Shown here: piece by piece, positions 44,240 to 53,245 of the stretch | How positions within the stretch are numbered: position 1 is the first letter of the stretch | How the letters are laid out: each line of letters begins with the position of its first letter | Assembly: GCA_910579805.1 (NCBI GenBank) | Contig: CAJTWM010000009.1 | Span: 51,516 to 115,515 of the forward strand | Source: an uncultured Lachnospiraceae bacterium | Lineage (GTDB): Bacteria; Bacillota; Clostridia; Lachnospirales; Lachnospiraceae | Direction: 5' to 3' | Length of the DNA: 64,000 nucleotides | The notes under the pieces: model-generated | The model's database searches: none | What the model was told of the DNA's origin: nothing | What the model saw: only the letters and a program-made list of their open reading frames with translations | Made by a program: the position numbers and the translations under genes

Positions 44240-45607
44240 TTAAGAACGGGTATTCATATCGATATAGTTGCGTTCTTCCCCGATCGGTTTATATGCCGGA
44301 CGGATGATCTTGCCGTTATTGGCAAGCTCTTCCAATCTGTGGGCGCTCCAGCCGGTGATACGCGCTATGGCGAAGATCGGGGTGTACAGCTCGATCGGAA
44401 GGCCTAACATGCTGTATACAAAACCGGAATAGAAATCCACATTGACGCTTACGCCTTTGTACATCTGCCGTTCCTCTTCGATGATCTTCGGGGCAAGCTT
44501 TTCTACCAGAGAGTAGAGTGCAAATTCTTTATGCAGTCCTTTTTCTTCCGATAATTTTTCAACGAAAGATTTAAAAACTACGGCTCTCGGATCGGATTTT
44601 GAATAAATGGCGTGTCCGACGCCGTAAATCAGTCCGGCATGATCGAACGCTTCTTTGTGGAGAAGCTTTTTTAAATAGACGCCGACCTCTTCTTCATCGG
44701 TCCAGTCGTTTACCTCACTCTTCATTTCCTCAAACATCTGCACGACTTTGATGTTGGCTCCGCCGTGCCTTGGCCCTTTTAAGGATCCGATCGCAGCGGC
44801 AATGGTAGAATATGTATCCGTTAACGAGGAGGTGACTACATGCGTGGTAAAAGAAGAGTTATTACCGCCGCCGTGCTCCATATGAAGGACAAGGGCGATG
44901 TCTAAGATCTTTGCCTCTAACGGTGTGTAGGAGCTGTCGGGCCGCAAAATGTGAAGGATATTTTCCGCCGTAGACAATTCGGGCTGCGGCTGATGGATAA
45001 ATAAACTGTTTCCATCATGATAATGGCTGTATGCCTGATAGCCGTAAATACTCAGTAACGGGAACAGGCTGATAAGCTGTAAGCACTGGCGCAGTACGTT
45101 GGGAATGGAAGTGTCGTCGGCCCTGTCGTCATAGGAATAAAGCGTGAGCACGCTCCTTGCCAACGTATTCATCATATCTTTACTGGGCGCTTTCATAATA
45201 ATATCACGGACAAAGCTGGTAGGCAGGGTCCGGTATTGGGAAAGAAGAGTTTCAAATCCGGCAAGCTCTTCTTTCGTCGGCAGTTTGTCAAATAATAAGA
45301 GATAAGTGATCTCTTCAAAACCGAAGCGGTTTTCTTTGGTAAAGCCTGAAACCAAATCTTTTACATCATAGCCGCGGTAAATCAGTTTACCGTGTGCCGG
45401 AACGGAAACGCCGTTTACCATTTCCGTTGCCCTGACATCGGAAATATTGGTAAGTCCTGCAAGGACGCCTTTGCCGTTTAAGTCGCGAAGCCCTCTTTTG
45501 ACTTCATATTTGGTGAACAGTTCAGAGTCGATAACGCCGGCCTGTTCGCTCAATTTTGCAAGTCGCAGTATTTCGGGTGTAATTTCAGAAAAATTGTTGT
45601 GATCCAA
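44240..45607 (-). CDS. gltA: Citrate synthase
   Basis: Condenses acetyl-CoA and oxaloacetate. Active-site regions are LHMEHGGGNNSSFTT, GPRHGGANIK (catalytic His) and NVDFYSGFVY (catalytic Asp). About 455 residues. I prefer the TTG at 45607 because AAAGGGATGATTCC precedes it and the protein then begins near the conserved FSEITPEI; a GTG at 45652 would add 15 residues but has no ribosome site. The promoter lies at 45696-45725. Confidence 0.93.
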   Translation of the reverse strand: MDHNNFSEITPEILRLAKLSEQAGVIDSELFTKYEVKRGLRDLNGKGVLAGLTNISDVRATEMVNGVSVPAHGKLIYRGYDVKDLVSGFTKENRFGFEEITYLLLFDKLPTKEELAGFETLLSQYRTLPTSFVRDIIMKAPSKDMMNTLARSVLTLYSYDDRADDTSIPNVLRQCLQLISLFPLLSIYGYQAYSHYHDGNSLFIHQPQPELSTAENILHILRPDSSYTPLEAKILDIALVLHMEHGGGNNSSFTTHVVTSSLTDTYSTIAAAIGSLKGPRHGGANIKVVQMFEEMKSEVNDWTDEEEVGVYLKKLLHKEAFDHAGLIYGVGHAIYSKSDPRAVVFKSFVEKLSEEKGLHKEFALYSLVEKLAPKIIEEERQMYKGVSVNVDFYSGFVYSMLGLPIELYTPIFAIARITGWSAHRLEELANNGKIIRPAYKPIGEERNYIDMNTRS

Positions 45608-45695
45608 GGAATCATCCCTTTCATTATTAGATTCGTTTTGACTTTTCTTCACAAAATGCTTTTTTACTGTGATATGTGAAAGTCATAACAGTTTA

Positions 45696-45725
45696 ATCAT
45701 ATCATGTTAAATTTACTTATGACAA
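45696..45725 (-). promoter_or_regulatory. Promoter of citrate synthase
   Basis: On the minus strand: TTGTCA (45720-45725), 18-bp spacer, TATGAT (45696-45701) with TG one base upstream. Confidence 0.72.
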
Positions 45726-45878
45726 GCAAAAATAGTGAGTTAATAAAATTTTAACAAATTTTCGAGATAAATCCGCCTAAAAATTAGGAAAAATGATACA
45801 TTTTACAAAAAATTTATCCGTTTATTTATTTTTTCATACGAGGAATATGGATTTTTAGACGGCTGCGTATTAAAATAG

Positions 45879-45904
45879 AAAAGTATGGACGGCAACATAC
45901 TTTT
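45879..45904 (+). promoter_or_regulatory. Hairpin in the deoC leader
   Basis: AAAAGTATG (45879-45887) and CATACTTTT (45896-45904) form a perfect 9-bp stem with an 8-nt loop, 49 nt before the deoC start; the T run is only four bases. Confidence 0.5.
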
Positions 45905-45953
45905 ATGAAAAAATTATGAGATAAGTTTTGGAAAGAAGGAGGAGGGACGCCGA

Positions 45954-46601
45954 ATGACAAAACAGGAAATTTTTTCCCATGTGGATCATACGCAGTTAAA
46001 AGCATTTGCAAAGTGGGAAGACATCGTAACATTATGTGACGATGCGGTACGGTACAAAGCAGCATCCGTATGTGTGCCGCCTGCTTATGTTAAGAGAATA
46101 CACGATACTTATAAAGACAGTGTGCGCATCTGCACTGTAGTAGGGTTCCCTTTAGGCTACAGCACTGCCGCGGCAAAGGCTGCGGAAACCAAAGAGGCGT
46201 TAAAAGACGGAGCGGAAGAGATTGATATGGTAGTCAATATCGGGGATGTAAAAAGCGGACTCTTTGAAAAAGTGGAAGAGGAGATCCGGATGCTGAAAGA
46301 GATATGCGGCGGCTGTATTTTAAAGGTGATCGTCGAAACCTGTTATCTGACGGAAGAAGAGAAGATCGCTATGTGCAGGACGGTTACCAAAGCAGGTGCG
46401 GATTATATCAAAACTTCTACCGGGTTCGGTACAGGGGGCGCCGTTTTGGAAGATATCTTACTGTTTCAAAAGCATATCGGGCCGGGGGTAAAAATAAAGG
46501 CGGCGGGCGGTATCAGGACGAAGGAAGATATGGAAACTTTTTTAAATGCGGGCTGCGACAGGATAGGGACTTCTTCGGCAGCCGGGGTATTGGGTGACTA
46601 A
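45954..46601 (+). CDS. deoC: Deoxyribose-phosphate aldolase
   Basis: Cleaves 2-deoxyribose-5-phosphate to glyceraldehyde-3-phosphate and acetaldehyde. 215 residues, class I TIM barrel: HVDHTQLK at the N-terminus, VVGFPLGYS, KVIVETCYL and the Schiff-base lysine in IKTSTGFGTGGA. The ATG at 45954 follows GGAGGAGGG. It has no deo-operon partners here; the next gene is an aminopeptidase. Confidence 0.95.
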   Translation: MTKQEIFSHVDHTQLKAFAKWEDIVTLCDDAVRYKAASVCVPPAYVKRIHDTYKDSVRICTVVGFPLGYSTAAAKAAETKEALKDGAEEIDMVVNIGDVKSGLFEKVEEEIRMLKEICGGCILKVIVETCYLTEEEKIAMCRTVTKAGADYIKTSTGFGTGGAVLEDILLFQKHIGPGVKIKAAGGIRTKEDMETFLNAGCDRIGTSSAAGVLGD

Positions 46602-46633
46602 GGGAACGGAATGCAGCGAAAGGAATGGATATC

Positions 46634-48436
46634 ATGATGGAAAATAAGATCATAAAAGAAAGGCTTTCCCTTTTAAAAAAGGAGATGAAAGCTAACGGTG
46701 TGGATTGTTATATGCTCCCGACTTCGGATTTTCATAATTCGGAATATGTGGACGATTATTTTAAAGCAAGGGAATATTTTTCGAATTTCACGGGTTCTAA
46801 CGGAACGTTGGTCGTGCGCGAGGAAGAAACCGGCCTTTGGACGGACGGACGCTATTTTATTCAGGCGGAAAACGAGCTTGCGGGAACGGGAATCAGGCTG
46901 TTTAGAATGTTAGAAGAAGGCGTGCCTACGATTCAGGAGTATTTGGAAAAGGAAATGAAAAGCGGTCAGGTCTTAGGATTTGACGGCAGGGTGGTAGACT
47001 GCCGTTTCGGAAAAAAACTGGAAAAGGCATTGGGAGAGAAGGGGATCGCCATTCAATATGAAACGGATCTGGCGGGGCAGCTTTGGAGCGACAGACCGGC
47101 GCTGCCGCATCATGAAGCCGTACTTTTGCCGGAAAAGATCTGCGGACAGACTTGCGCCGAGAAGGTTTCCGGAGTAAGAGAGAAAATGAAGGAAAAGAAA
47201 GCGGCGTATTTTCTGTTGAGCAAGCTGGATGACCTGATGTGGCTTTTGAATATCAGAGGAAAGGATGTGGCATGCAATCCGGTAGCTCTTTCTTACGGTT
47301 TCCTGACAATGGAGGAAATGTATCTCTTTATACAGAAAGAAGCGGTTACGCAGGAACTGAAAGCATATGCGGAAACTTACCATATCGTTATAAAGGATTA
47401 TTTTGAGATCGCAGAATTTTTAAAGAATTTTTCTTATCACGGGGCAGTGATGTATGACAGCGGAAATCTAAATTATGCCTTATATAAAACGATCTGCGGC
47501 AAAACGGAATGCATAGACGAGAGGAACCCTACGGAACTGATGAAGGCGGTAAAAAATCCGGTAGAGCTGCAGAACATGAGAGAAGTATTTTTAACGGATA
47601 ATGTGGTGGTCACGAAATTTATTTACTGGCTGAAACAGAATGCGGGCAAGATCCCTCTAAACGAGTATACGGCGGCAATGAAACTGGACGGTATGCGCCG
47701 GGAGGCAGAAGGTTTTCTGGATCTGTCCTTTGAGACGATTTCCGGTTATAAGGAAAATGCCGCAATGATGCACTATGAGGCGACGGAAGAGAACAACAAG
47801 GAGATCCGGGCGGAAGGAATGCTTCTTGTGGACTCCGGCGGACAGTATATGGGCGGCACTACGGATATTACAAGGACTATTGTGCTGGGAGAGATAAGCG
47901 AAGAGGAAAAGAAGCACTTTTCCGCGGTAGCGGCGGGCATGATACGGCTCAGCAATGCAAAGTTCCTTTACGGATGTACCGGGCGGAACGTGGATATTCT
48001 TGCAAGGGAGCCGATGTGGGAGATGAACATCGATTATAAGTGCGGCACGGGGCACGGAGTCGGATATATTCTGAACGTGCATGAAGGCCCTCAGGGGATA
48101 CGCTGGAAGTATACGGAAGGGCAGACGGAGGCAGTCTTGGAAGAAGGCATGAACGTCACAAACGAACCGGGCGTCTACAGGGAGGGCAGCCACGGGATCA
48201 GGACGGAAAATGTGATGCTTGTCAGAAAAGGAGAAAAAAACGGCGACGGACAGTTCATGTATTTTGAGACGCTTACCTTTGTGCCGATCGACAGGGAAGC
48301 GCTGGATAAAAAATACCTGACGGAGACGGACGTCAGACGGATCGACGCCTATCATGAAGAAGTATACCGGCGGATCTCCCCTAAACTTACAAAAGAAGAA
48401 GCGGAGTGGCTAAGGGAGGTTACCCTGCCTTTATAG
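46634..48436 (+). CDS. Xaa-Pro aminopeptidase (M24B, long form)
   Basis: 600 residues with two N-terminal creatinase-like domains and a C-terminal pita-bread metallopeptidase. Metal ligands are visible in LLVDSGGQYMGGTTDITRT (Asp pair), GTGHGVGYILNVHEGP (His), VTNEPGVY (Glu) and GIRTENVML (Glu). It removes N-terminal residues before proline. The ATG at 46634 lies 9 nt after AAAGGA; the ATG at 46625 is too close to that site. Confidence 0.93.
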   Translation: MMENKIIKERLSLLKKEMKANGVDCYMLPTSDFHNSEYVDDYFKAREYFSNFTGSNGTLVVREEETGLWTDGRYFIQAENELAGTGIRLFRMLEEGVPTIQEYLEKEMKSGQVLGFDGRVVDCRFGKKLEKALGEKGIAIQYETDLAGQLWSDRPALPHHEAVLLPEKICGQTCAEKVSGVREKMKEKKAAYFLLSKLDDLMWLLNIRGKDVACNPVALSYGFLTMEEMYLFIQKEAVTQELKAYAETYHIVIKDYFEIAEFLKNFSYHGAVMYDSGNLNYALYKTICGKTECIDERNPTELMKAVKNPVELQNMREVFLTDNVVVTKFIYWLKQNAGKIPLNEYTAAMKLDGMRREAEGFLDLSFETISGYKENAAMMHYEATEENNKEIRAEGMLLVDSGGQYMGGTTDITRTIVLGEISEEEKKHFSAVAAGMIRLSNAKFLYGCTGRNVDILAREPMWEMNIDYKCGTGHGVGYILNVHEGPQGIRWKYTEGQTEAVLEEGMNVTNEPGVYREGSHGIRTENVMLVRKGEKNGDGQFMYFETLTFVPIDREALDKKYLTETDVRRIDAYHEEVYRRISPKLTKEEAEWLREVTLPL

Positions 48437-48504
48437 CAATATCCGATGTAAATTCCGTTTGCAAAGCTGATCTCTTAAAAAATGATAAATCACGGTCAGA
48501 ATCA

Positions 48505-48533
48505 TTGACTTTTGCCGTTAATTTTGAGATAAT
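48505..48533 (+). promoter_or_regulatory. Promoter of pckA
   Basis: TTGACT (48505-48510), 17-bp spacer, GATAAT (48528-48533). It leaves a leader of about 128 nt. Confidence 0.75.
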
Positions 48534-48537
48534 AAAT

Positions 48538-48633
48538 GAAAAATCGGGGATTTTTCAAACAGCATAAAACCGGCGGCTGTTAAGAGGATCAAAAGGCTTG
48601 TTTGTCAGTCAGAAATATTATGCAGACGCCGGT
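48538..48633 (+). promoter_or_regulatory. Structured pckA leader
   Basis: GAAAAATC/GATTTTTC (48538-48556) is an 8-bp hairpin at the transcript start. ACCGGCG (48569-48575) pairs with CGCCGGT (48627-48633), extended by CTG/CAG, closing a 51-nt multiloop-sized region. CTTTAAT follows. No known riboswitch consensus was recognised. Confidence 0.45.
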
Positions 48634-48667
48634 CTTTAATACACATTAAAATTAAGGAGGAAGTAAT

Positions 48668-50380
48668 ATGTCAACAAAAGCTTATTATCCGATTTCGGAA
48701 ATTGGCGCTGGAAAGGTAGGTTTTTCCAAGACCCGTTCTATTATTGAGGCTGCTTTTTACGGAAACAACGTAGTAAAAGTTAACACCTTAAAGGAAGCGT
48801 ATGAATTAGCTAAAAATTCACCGGGTACCGTTGTAACGGACATGCCGGTTTACAGAGGAGAAGAATTCGGACTTGAAAAAGATGCGAAGGTACTTTTGTT
48901 TAACGACGGCGCCGTTACAGGCCGTTATGCGGCGGCACGCCGTATTAAAGGCGAGCCGGGCGTAGACGAAACGAAGCTGGATAAAGTGGTTATGGATGCC
49001 GTTTATGAAACACGTTGGAAAACGATGTACCATGCGGAATGCTTCGTAGGTCTTGATCCGGAATTTATGGTAAAAGCGCATCTCCTCATTCCGGAAGGAG
49101 AAGAGAACATTCTTTATAACTGGATGATCAACTTCCAGTATATGTCGGATGAATATGTTAAGATGTATAAGGATTCCAAACCGGTAGGCGACGGTAAAGA
49201 GCCTGATATTTATATTTTCTCCGATCCCCAGTGGATACCGGGTAACCGCCCTGACGTAGACTATAGCTGTTTGAGCGATCCTTTGACGCTCTGCTATTTT
49301 GATACCAACCAGAACTGTGCGGCGATCCTTGGCATGAGATATTTCGGCGAACATAAAAAAGGTACTTTAACGATGGCTTGGGCGCTTGCGAACAGAAACG
49401 GTTATGCAGCATGCCACGGCGGACAGAAAGAGTATACGCTGCCGGACGGCTCCAAATTCGTTGCATCCGTTTACGGTCTGTCAGGTTCAGGTAAATCTAC
49501 GCTGACTCATGCAAAACACGGCGGCAAATATCCGATCACGGTACTTCATGACGATGCTTTCATTATCAATACGGATACCTGCGCTTCCGTAGCTTTGGAG
49601 CCTACGTATTTTGATAAGACGGCGGATTATCCGACAGGCTGTCCTGACAACAAGTACTTATTGTCTGCGCAGAACTGTTCCTGTACTTTGGATGAAGAGG
49701 GCAAGATCCAGTTAGTGACGGAAGACATCAGAAACGGTAACGGCCGCGCCATTAAATCTAAATTATGGTCCCCGAACCGTGTAGATAAGATCGACGCGCC
49801 GGTAAATGCGATCTTCTGGATTATGAAAGATCCTACCATTCCGCCGGTAGTAAAATTAAAAGGTTCCGCACTGGCATCCGTTATGGGTGCAACGCTTGCT
49901 ACAAAAACGTCTACCGCAGAGCGTGTAGCGGCAGGTACGGATCTGAATGCGCTTCGTATCGTTCCTTATGCGAATCCGTTTAGAACTTATCCGTTGGTAA
50001 ACGACTATGAGAAGTTCAAGAAATTGGTAGAAGAGAAGAACGTAGACTGCTACATCGTAAATACGGGCGATTTCATGGGCGCAAAGGTAAAACCTGCAGA
50101 TACGTTGGGAATCCTTGAGACGATCGTGGAAGGTAAAGCACAGTTTGAAGCTTGGGGTCCTTTTGAAGATATCGAGATCATGTATGACTGGTCAGGAAAA
50201 ACCGGAGATTTCAAACCGGATCTTTCTGATAAAGAATATGTAGCGGCATTAAAGAACGCTATGGAAAACCGTGTACAGGCAGTAGAAGATTTTGCAACAA
50301 AGAAGGAAGGCTATGATAAGCTTCCGGATGAGGCTCTTGCAGCATTGAAGAAGATCGTTGACGAGGCAGCGACTTTATAG
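48668..50380 (+). CDS. pckA: Phosphoenolpyruvate carboxykinase (ATP)
   Basis: Interconverts oxaloacetate + ATP and PEP + CO2 + ADP. 570 residues, with P-loop SVYGLSGSGKSTLTHA (usual G-x-x-G-T/S-GKT/S kinase-1a motif), followed by VLHDDAFII and an Arg-rich active-site segment. It is slightly longer than E. coli PckA (540). The ATG at 48668 follows AAGGAGGAAG. Together with the decarboxylase operon it fits a PEP-pyruvate-oxaloacetate node that fixes or releases CO2. Confidence 0.93.
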   Translation: MSTKAYYPISEIGAGKVGFSKTRSIIEAAFYGNNVVKVNTLKEAYELAKNSPGTVVTDMPVYRGEEFGLEKDAKVLLFNDGAVTGRYAAARRIKGEPGVDETKLDKVVMDAVYETRWKTMYHAECFVGLDPEFMVKAHLLIPEGEENILYNWMINFQYMSDEYVKMYKDSKPVGDGKEPDIYIFSDPQWIPGNRPDVDYSCLSDPLTLCYFDTNQNCAAILGMRYFGEHKKGTLTMAWALANRNGYAACHGGQKEYTLPDGSKFVASVYGLSGSGKSTLTHAKHGGKYPITVLHDDAFIINTDTCASVALEPTYFDKTADYPTGCPDNKYLLSAQNCSCTLDEEGKIQLVTEDIRNGNGRAIKSKLWSPNRVDKIDAPVNAIFWIMKDPTIPPVVKLKGSALASVMGATLATKTSTAERVAAGTDLNALRIVPYANPFRTYPLVNDYEKFKKLVEEKNVDCYIVNTGDFMGAKVKPADTLGILETIVEGKAQFEAWGPFEDIEIMYDWSGKTGDFKPDLSDKEYVAALKNAMENRVQAVEDFATKKEGYDKLPDEALAALKKIVDEAATL

Positions 50381-50434
50381 GAGTGCATAAAAGAGCTTTA
50401 TAAGAGTTTCATAAAAGTTCAATAAGTGTTCTAA

Positions 50435-50464
50435 AAGGCAGTTCCGAAAGGAACTGTCTTTTTT
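50435..50464 (+). terminator. Terminator of pckA
   Basis: AAGGCAGTTCC (50435-50445), GAAA tetraloop, GGAACTGTCTT (50450-50460), then T run to 50464; one G-T wobble. Confidence 0.87.
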
Positions 50465-50489
50465 GCGCTTTTTTTGCGATGCCTTAGAC

Positions 50490-50519
50490 TTGCGCCATAA
50501 AACGTCATTCTTATATAAT
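50490..50519 (+). promoter_or_regulatory. Promoter of the Spo0A-C-type gene
   Basis: TTGCGC (50490-50495), 18-bp spacer, TATAAT (50514-50519). Confidence 0.68.
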
Positions 50520-50569
50520 ATTTGAAAACAGAAAAAGGCTTTTTTCGCCTGAGTAGAGGAGGATTTGAC

Positions 50570-51085
50570 ATGGAACAGCTGAATATTTCAGCTACAAAAG
50601 ACAACGAACGAGTATACAAAATTCTTGGGGATCTACTAAATACAGATAAAGAATTTCAAATTATGATCACGGTGCCTTCCGGACATGACGGCGCTGCCGT
50701 ATTAAAAGAGGAATATAAAAACGAACCAATCAAAAGGGATTTGGAAAAAGATGTGACGGACATGATCCATGAGATCGGCGTGCCGGCGCATATTAAAGGG
50801 TATCAGTACTTAAGAGAGGCAATCATGATGTCCGTGGAAGATATGGATATGTTGAACTCTATTACAAAGCTTTTGTATCCGACTATTGCCAAGAAATTCC
50901 AGACAACACCCAGCAGAGTGGAGAGAGCAATCAGGCACGCCATTGAAGTGGCATGGAGCAGAGGCAGAATGGAGACGCTGGAGGCGCTTTTCGGCTATAC
51001 GATCAATACAGGAAAGGGAAAACCGACCAATTCGGAATTTATCGCATTGATCGCGGATAAAATACGGTTATTGTATAGGAATTAA
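50570..51085 (+). CDS. Receiver-less protein with Spo0A C-terminal DNA-binding domain
   Basis: 171 residues. Residues about 58-171 match the Spo0A effector domain closely: IHEIGVPAHIKGYQYLREAI, SITKLLYPTIAKKF, SRVERAIRHAIEVAWSRG and KPTNSEFIALIADKIR. The N-terminal ~57 residues are not a receiver: no DD pair, no phospho-Asp, no conserved Lys. The ATG at 50570 follows GAGGAGG. It has its own promoter and terminator, so it is an independent gene, not a broken spo0A. It probably binds 0A-box-like DNA constitutively or competes with Spo0A. Confidence 0.9.
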   Translation: MEQLNISATKDNERVYKILGDLLNTDKEFQIMITVPSGHDGAAVLKEEYKNEPIKRDLEKDVTDMIHEIGVPAHIKGYQYLREAIMMSVEDMDMLNSITKLLYPTIAKKFQTTPSRVERAIRHAIEVAWSRGRMETLEALFGYTINTGKGKPTNSEFIALIADKIRLLYRN

Positions 51086-51142
51086 AGGTATTACATATGG
51101 GGTCATGCAGGGATTTGTCATGATCGTGAAAAGTGAGGGAAA

Positions 51143-51176
51143 CAGCCGTCTGGATTTATGCCGGACGGTTGTTTTT
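51143..51176 (+). terminator. Terminator after the Spo0A-C gene
   Basis: CAGCCGTCTGG (51143-51153) pairs with CCGGACGGTTG (51161-51171) with two G-T wobbles, then T5 (51172-51176). Confidence 0.85.
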
Positions 51177-51237
51177 GTATTTTATAATGGAATAAACTTG
51201 AAGCTCCTAGGGAAATTTGCGATGGTGATAAAATGTG

Positions 51238-51264
51238 TTGACAAATTTTGGCAGATATTATACT
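51238..51264 (+). promoter_or_regulatory. Promoter of the ABC cassette
   Basis: Perfect TTGACA (51238-51243), short 15-bp spacer, TATACT (51259-51264). Confidence 0.5.
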
Positions 51265-51289
51265 TTATATAAGACGGAGATGTAAGATA

Positions 51290-51445
51290 ATGAGAAGGGA
51301 CATGATAGCTTTAGCTCAACTCATGTTGGCACTTGGAAGAGTGTGGACTGCATTGTTGATTTTACGGTGTCTTTAACACCATAAAGTGTTTCAGGTATCC
51401 TTTTTTAGAAATTATTTTATTGTCATGATGTATCAGTTATTGTAG
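51290..51445 (+). CDS. Candidate 51-residue hydrophobic peptide upstream of an ABC exporter
   Basis: Open frame from ATG 51290 to TAG 51443-51445, with CGGAG ending 10 nt upstream and a promoter about 25 bp before that. It begins MRRDMIALAQLMLALGRVWT, is hydrophobic throughout and has one Cys (residue 33, in TIKCFRYPF). It could be a leader peptide, a small membrane protein or a peptide exported by the following transporter. Length and frame could be chance in AT-rich DNA. Confidence 0.35.
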
Positions 51446-51476
51446 TAACTTAGGGCTGGCAGGAAAGGGGAAGCTT

Positions 51477-52355
51477 GTGGGAAATTACAGAAATATGATC
51501 AGGATGCAGTTTCGGCTGATGATCAATAAAAAAGAATTTCAGTTGGTTTATCTCATTAATTTAGTATATGTTTTCTTGGTCTACCTAAAGCATATAAGCG
51601 CCTATTGGGGAGATGAGGTGTCCACGATCCTTTCGCCGGGCAGCACGTCGGCGATTGTATGGCATTATAATATTAGCAGGATTTATCATATTTATATCAT
51701 ATTGCTCCCCTTTTTGCTGGTTCTGCCGTTTGCCATGTCGTTTATTGACGACAATAAAAATCTGATCCTGTTCGCTCTTCAGATCAGGAGCGGAGTCAAG
51801 GTTTATTATATCGCCAAAGGGATTGTCTGTTTCATAGGAGGATTTCTTGCTTTTTTTGTACCTCTGTTCATGAATTTTATCTTAAATCATGTTACGTTTC
51901 CTGACAGTGGTCTTACTTTTATGGGGGATCTTTATGATATAAACTTTGATTCGCTTGTTACGGGAGCAGGGCTTACCATTGAGGCAAGAGGTCCGAAAAC
52001 ATGGTTTTTGCCTTTGTTTCTTGCTTCACAGGAAGGATATACCCTTCTTTTCTGTATATTATTTTCGATAGAAATGGGGATCTTTAGTACGTTTGTTTAT
52101 GTAGTTTCTTTTGCATTGAAAAGATCGAAGCTGATATTGCTGCTGCCGTTTTATCTGATTACAGCCTGTTTTGAGAAGTTAGAACTGATCTATAGAGGAA
52201 GAGAGCCATATTTATGTTACTCTATATTGTCCTATTTTATGCTTGACGGCTGGTATGGTAAAGATCCTCTATTTATCGGCACCGTCATTTTGGCTGTCCT
52301 ATTTATTATAGTATTGGGGATTCATTGGCAGATACGCAGGGATCAGTTGGAGTAG
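51477..52355 (+). CDS. ABC-2-type permease, first subunit
   Basis: 292 residues with about six hydrophobic segments and a short basic N-terminus (NYRNMIRMQFRLM). The fold resembles ABC-2 exporter permeases; no close family recognised. It starts at GTG 51477 with AAAGGGGAAG upstream. It is followed 12 bp later by a second permease and then an ATPase, so the three probably form one exporter. The substrate is unknown. Confidence 0.75.
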   Translation: MGNYRNMIRMQFRLMINKKEFQLVYLINLVYVFLVYLKHISAYWGDEVSTILSPGSTSAIVWHYNISRIYHIYIILLPFLLVLPFAMSFIDDNKNLILFALQIRSGVKVYYIAKGIVCFIGGFLAFFVPLFMNFILNHVTFPDSGLTFMGDLYDINFDSLVTGAGLTIEARGPKTWFLPLFLASQEGYTLLFCILFSIEMGIFSTFVYVVSFALKRSKLILLLPFYLITACFEKLELIYRGREPYLCYSILSYFMLDGWYGKDPLFIGTVILAVLFIIVLGIHWQIRRDQLE

Positions 52356-52367
52356 GAGCGGGCGGTT

Positions 52368-53129
52368 ATGGTAAAAAGCAGGGATCTTTGGAAAGTGATG
52401 TTTGTCCTGCCTGTCGTATTGTTCCGGAAATGTAATTTATTGCTGCCGGTTACAGGGGAAACGCTGCCTATGGAGGAAGTTTTTTTAAAGAATATATTTA
52501 TGGAGAATGCGTTAAGAATAGAAACCAACATTACGGTTTTAATGTCCGGGATGTTGGAGATCGTTATATTCAGTCTGTTGTTCGGGGCGCATCTCTATCA
52601 TGATTTGTATGAAAACAGTGTTTATATTTTTATCAGGCAAAAGAGCAGGAGCAGATGGTATGCCAAGAGAGCGGCAGAATTATTTTTGTTCAGCGTAGTT
52701 TATAGCCTTTTGTTTGTCGGAGGGACTTTTTTATTATGCAGGTTCTATACGGGACAAAGGATAGATACTGAAACAGCGGAAATTTTTGCGGTCACTTATA
52801 TTTTGATCGCTTTGTTTTCTTTTTGGATCACTCTTATGATCAATATCACGGCAGTATTTACCGGGTCAGTGACAGCGTTTCTGATTCACTATATTATTTT
52901 TATGATTTTTACGGCCCTTGCAATCGGTTTTGAAGGGATTCCTGTGATCAATCAGTTCCGGATTCTGTTAAAGTTAAATCCGGCAGCCAATTTAATGGTC
53001 TTTTGGAATGATGGAATCGGCCGGGGGCTTATGCCGGCGGCGTATTTTTTGGTATTATGCGCCGGCACTTATGCAGCAGGCAATGTTTTGATTAAAAGGA
53101 TGGACATCAGTATTGAAAATAAGGAATAA
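52368..53129 (+). CDS. ABC-2-type permease, second subunit
   Basis: 253 residues, about six membrane segments (LEIVIFSLLFGAHLYHDLYENSV, then FLLCRF and ALFSFWITLMIN). It has low similarity to the upstream permease by eye but the same topology. The ATG at 52368 follows GGAGCGGGCGG. The 116-bp gap to the ATPase contains no terminator. Confidence 0.72.
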   Translation: MVKSRDLWKVMFVLPVVLFRKCNLLLPVTGETLPMEEVFLKNIFMENALRIETNITVLMSGMLEIVIFSLLFGAHLYHDLYENSVYIFIRQKSRSRWYAKRAAELFLFSVVYSLLFVGGTFLLCRFYTGQRIDTETAEIFAVTYILIALFSFWITLMINITAVFTGSVTAFLIHYIIFMIFTALAIGFEGIPVINQFRILLKLNPAANLMVFWNDGIGRGLMPAAYFLVLCAGTYAAGNVLIKRMDISIENKE

Positions 53130-53245
53130 GTGCGGAAAGGATTTCTAAGCTGTCAAAGAACGCCAGCTAAAAAAATCTAAAAGCAGGATGTTACTGTCAA
53201 GAATTTTTGATTGGTATGTGTACAAAGTACGCAAGGGGGATAGGA

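Larger units (their letters stand above)
45608..45953. other. Divergent gltA-deoC intergenic region
   Basis: 346 bp, AT-rich. It holds the gltA promoter, a CCTAA-AAA-TTAGG mini-hairpin (45776-45788) and the deoC leader hairpin at 45879-45904. I saw no convincing deoC promoter and no small gene. Confidence 0.5.

Noticed and set aside
45608..45652. GTG at 45652 as the citrate synthase start
   Set aside because: No Shine-Dalgarno; it adds 15 polar residues. The TTG at 45607 has AAAGGG at good spacing. Not fully excluded.
51297..51370. tRNA-like stretch with ATAGCTTTAGCTC
   Set aside because: No acceptor stem pairing and no T-loop GGTTCRA; it overlaps the small open frame.
51290..51445. AgrD-type autoinducer precursor
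   Set aside because: It has a Cys followed by aromatic residues, but the tail is hydrophobic instead of charged and there is no AgrB.
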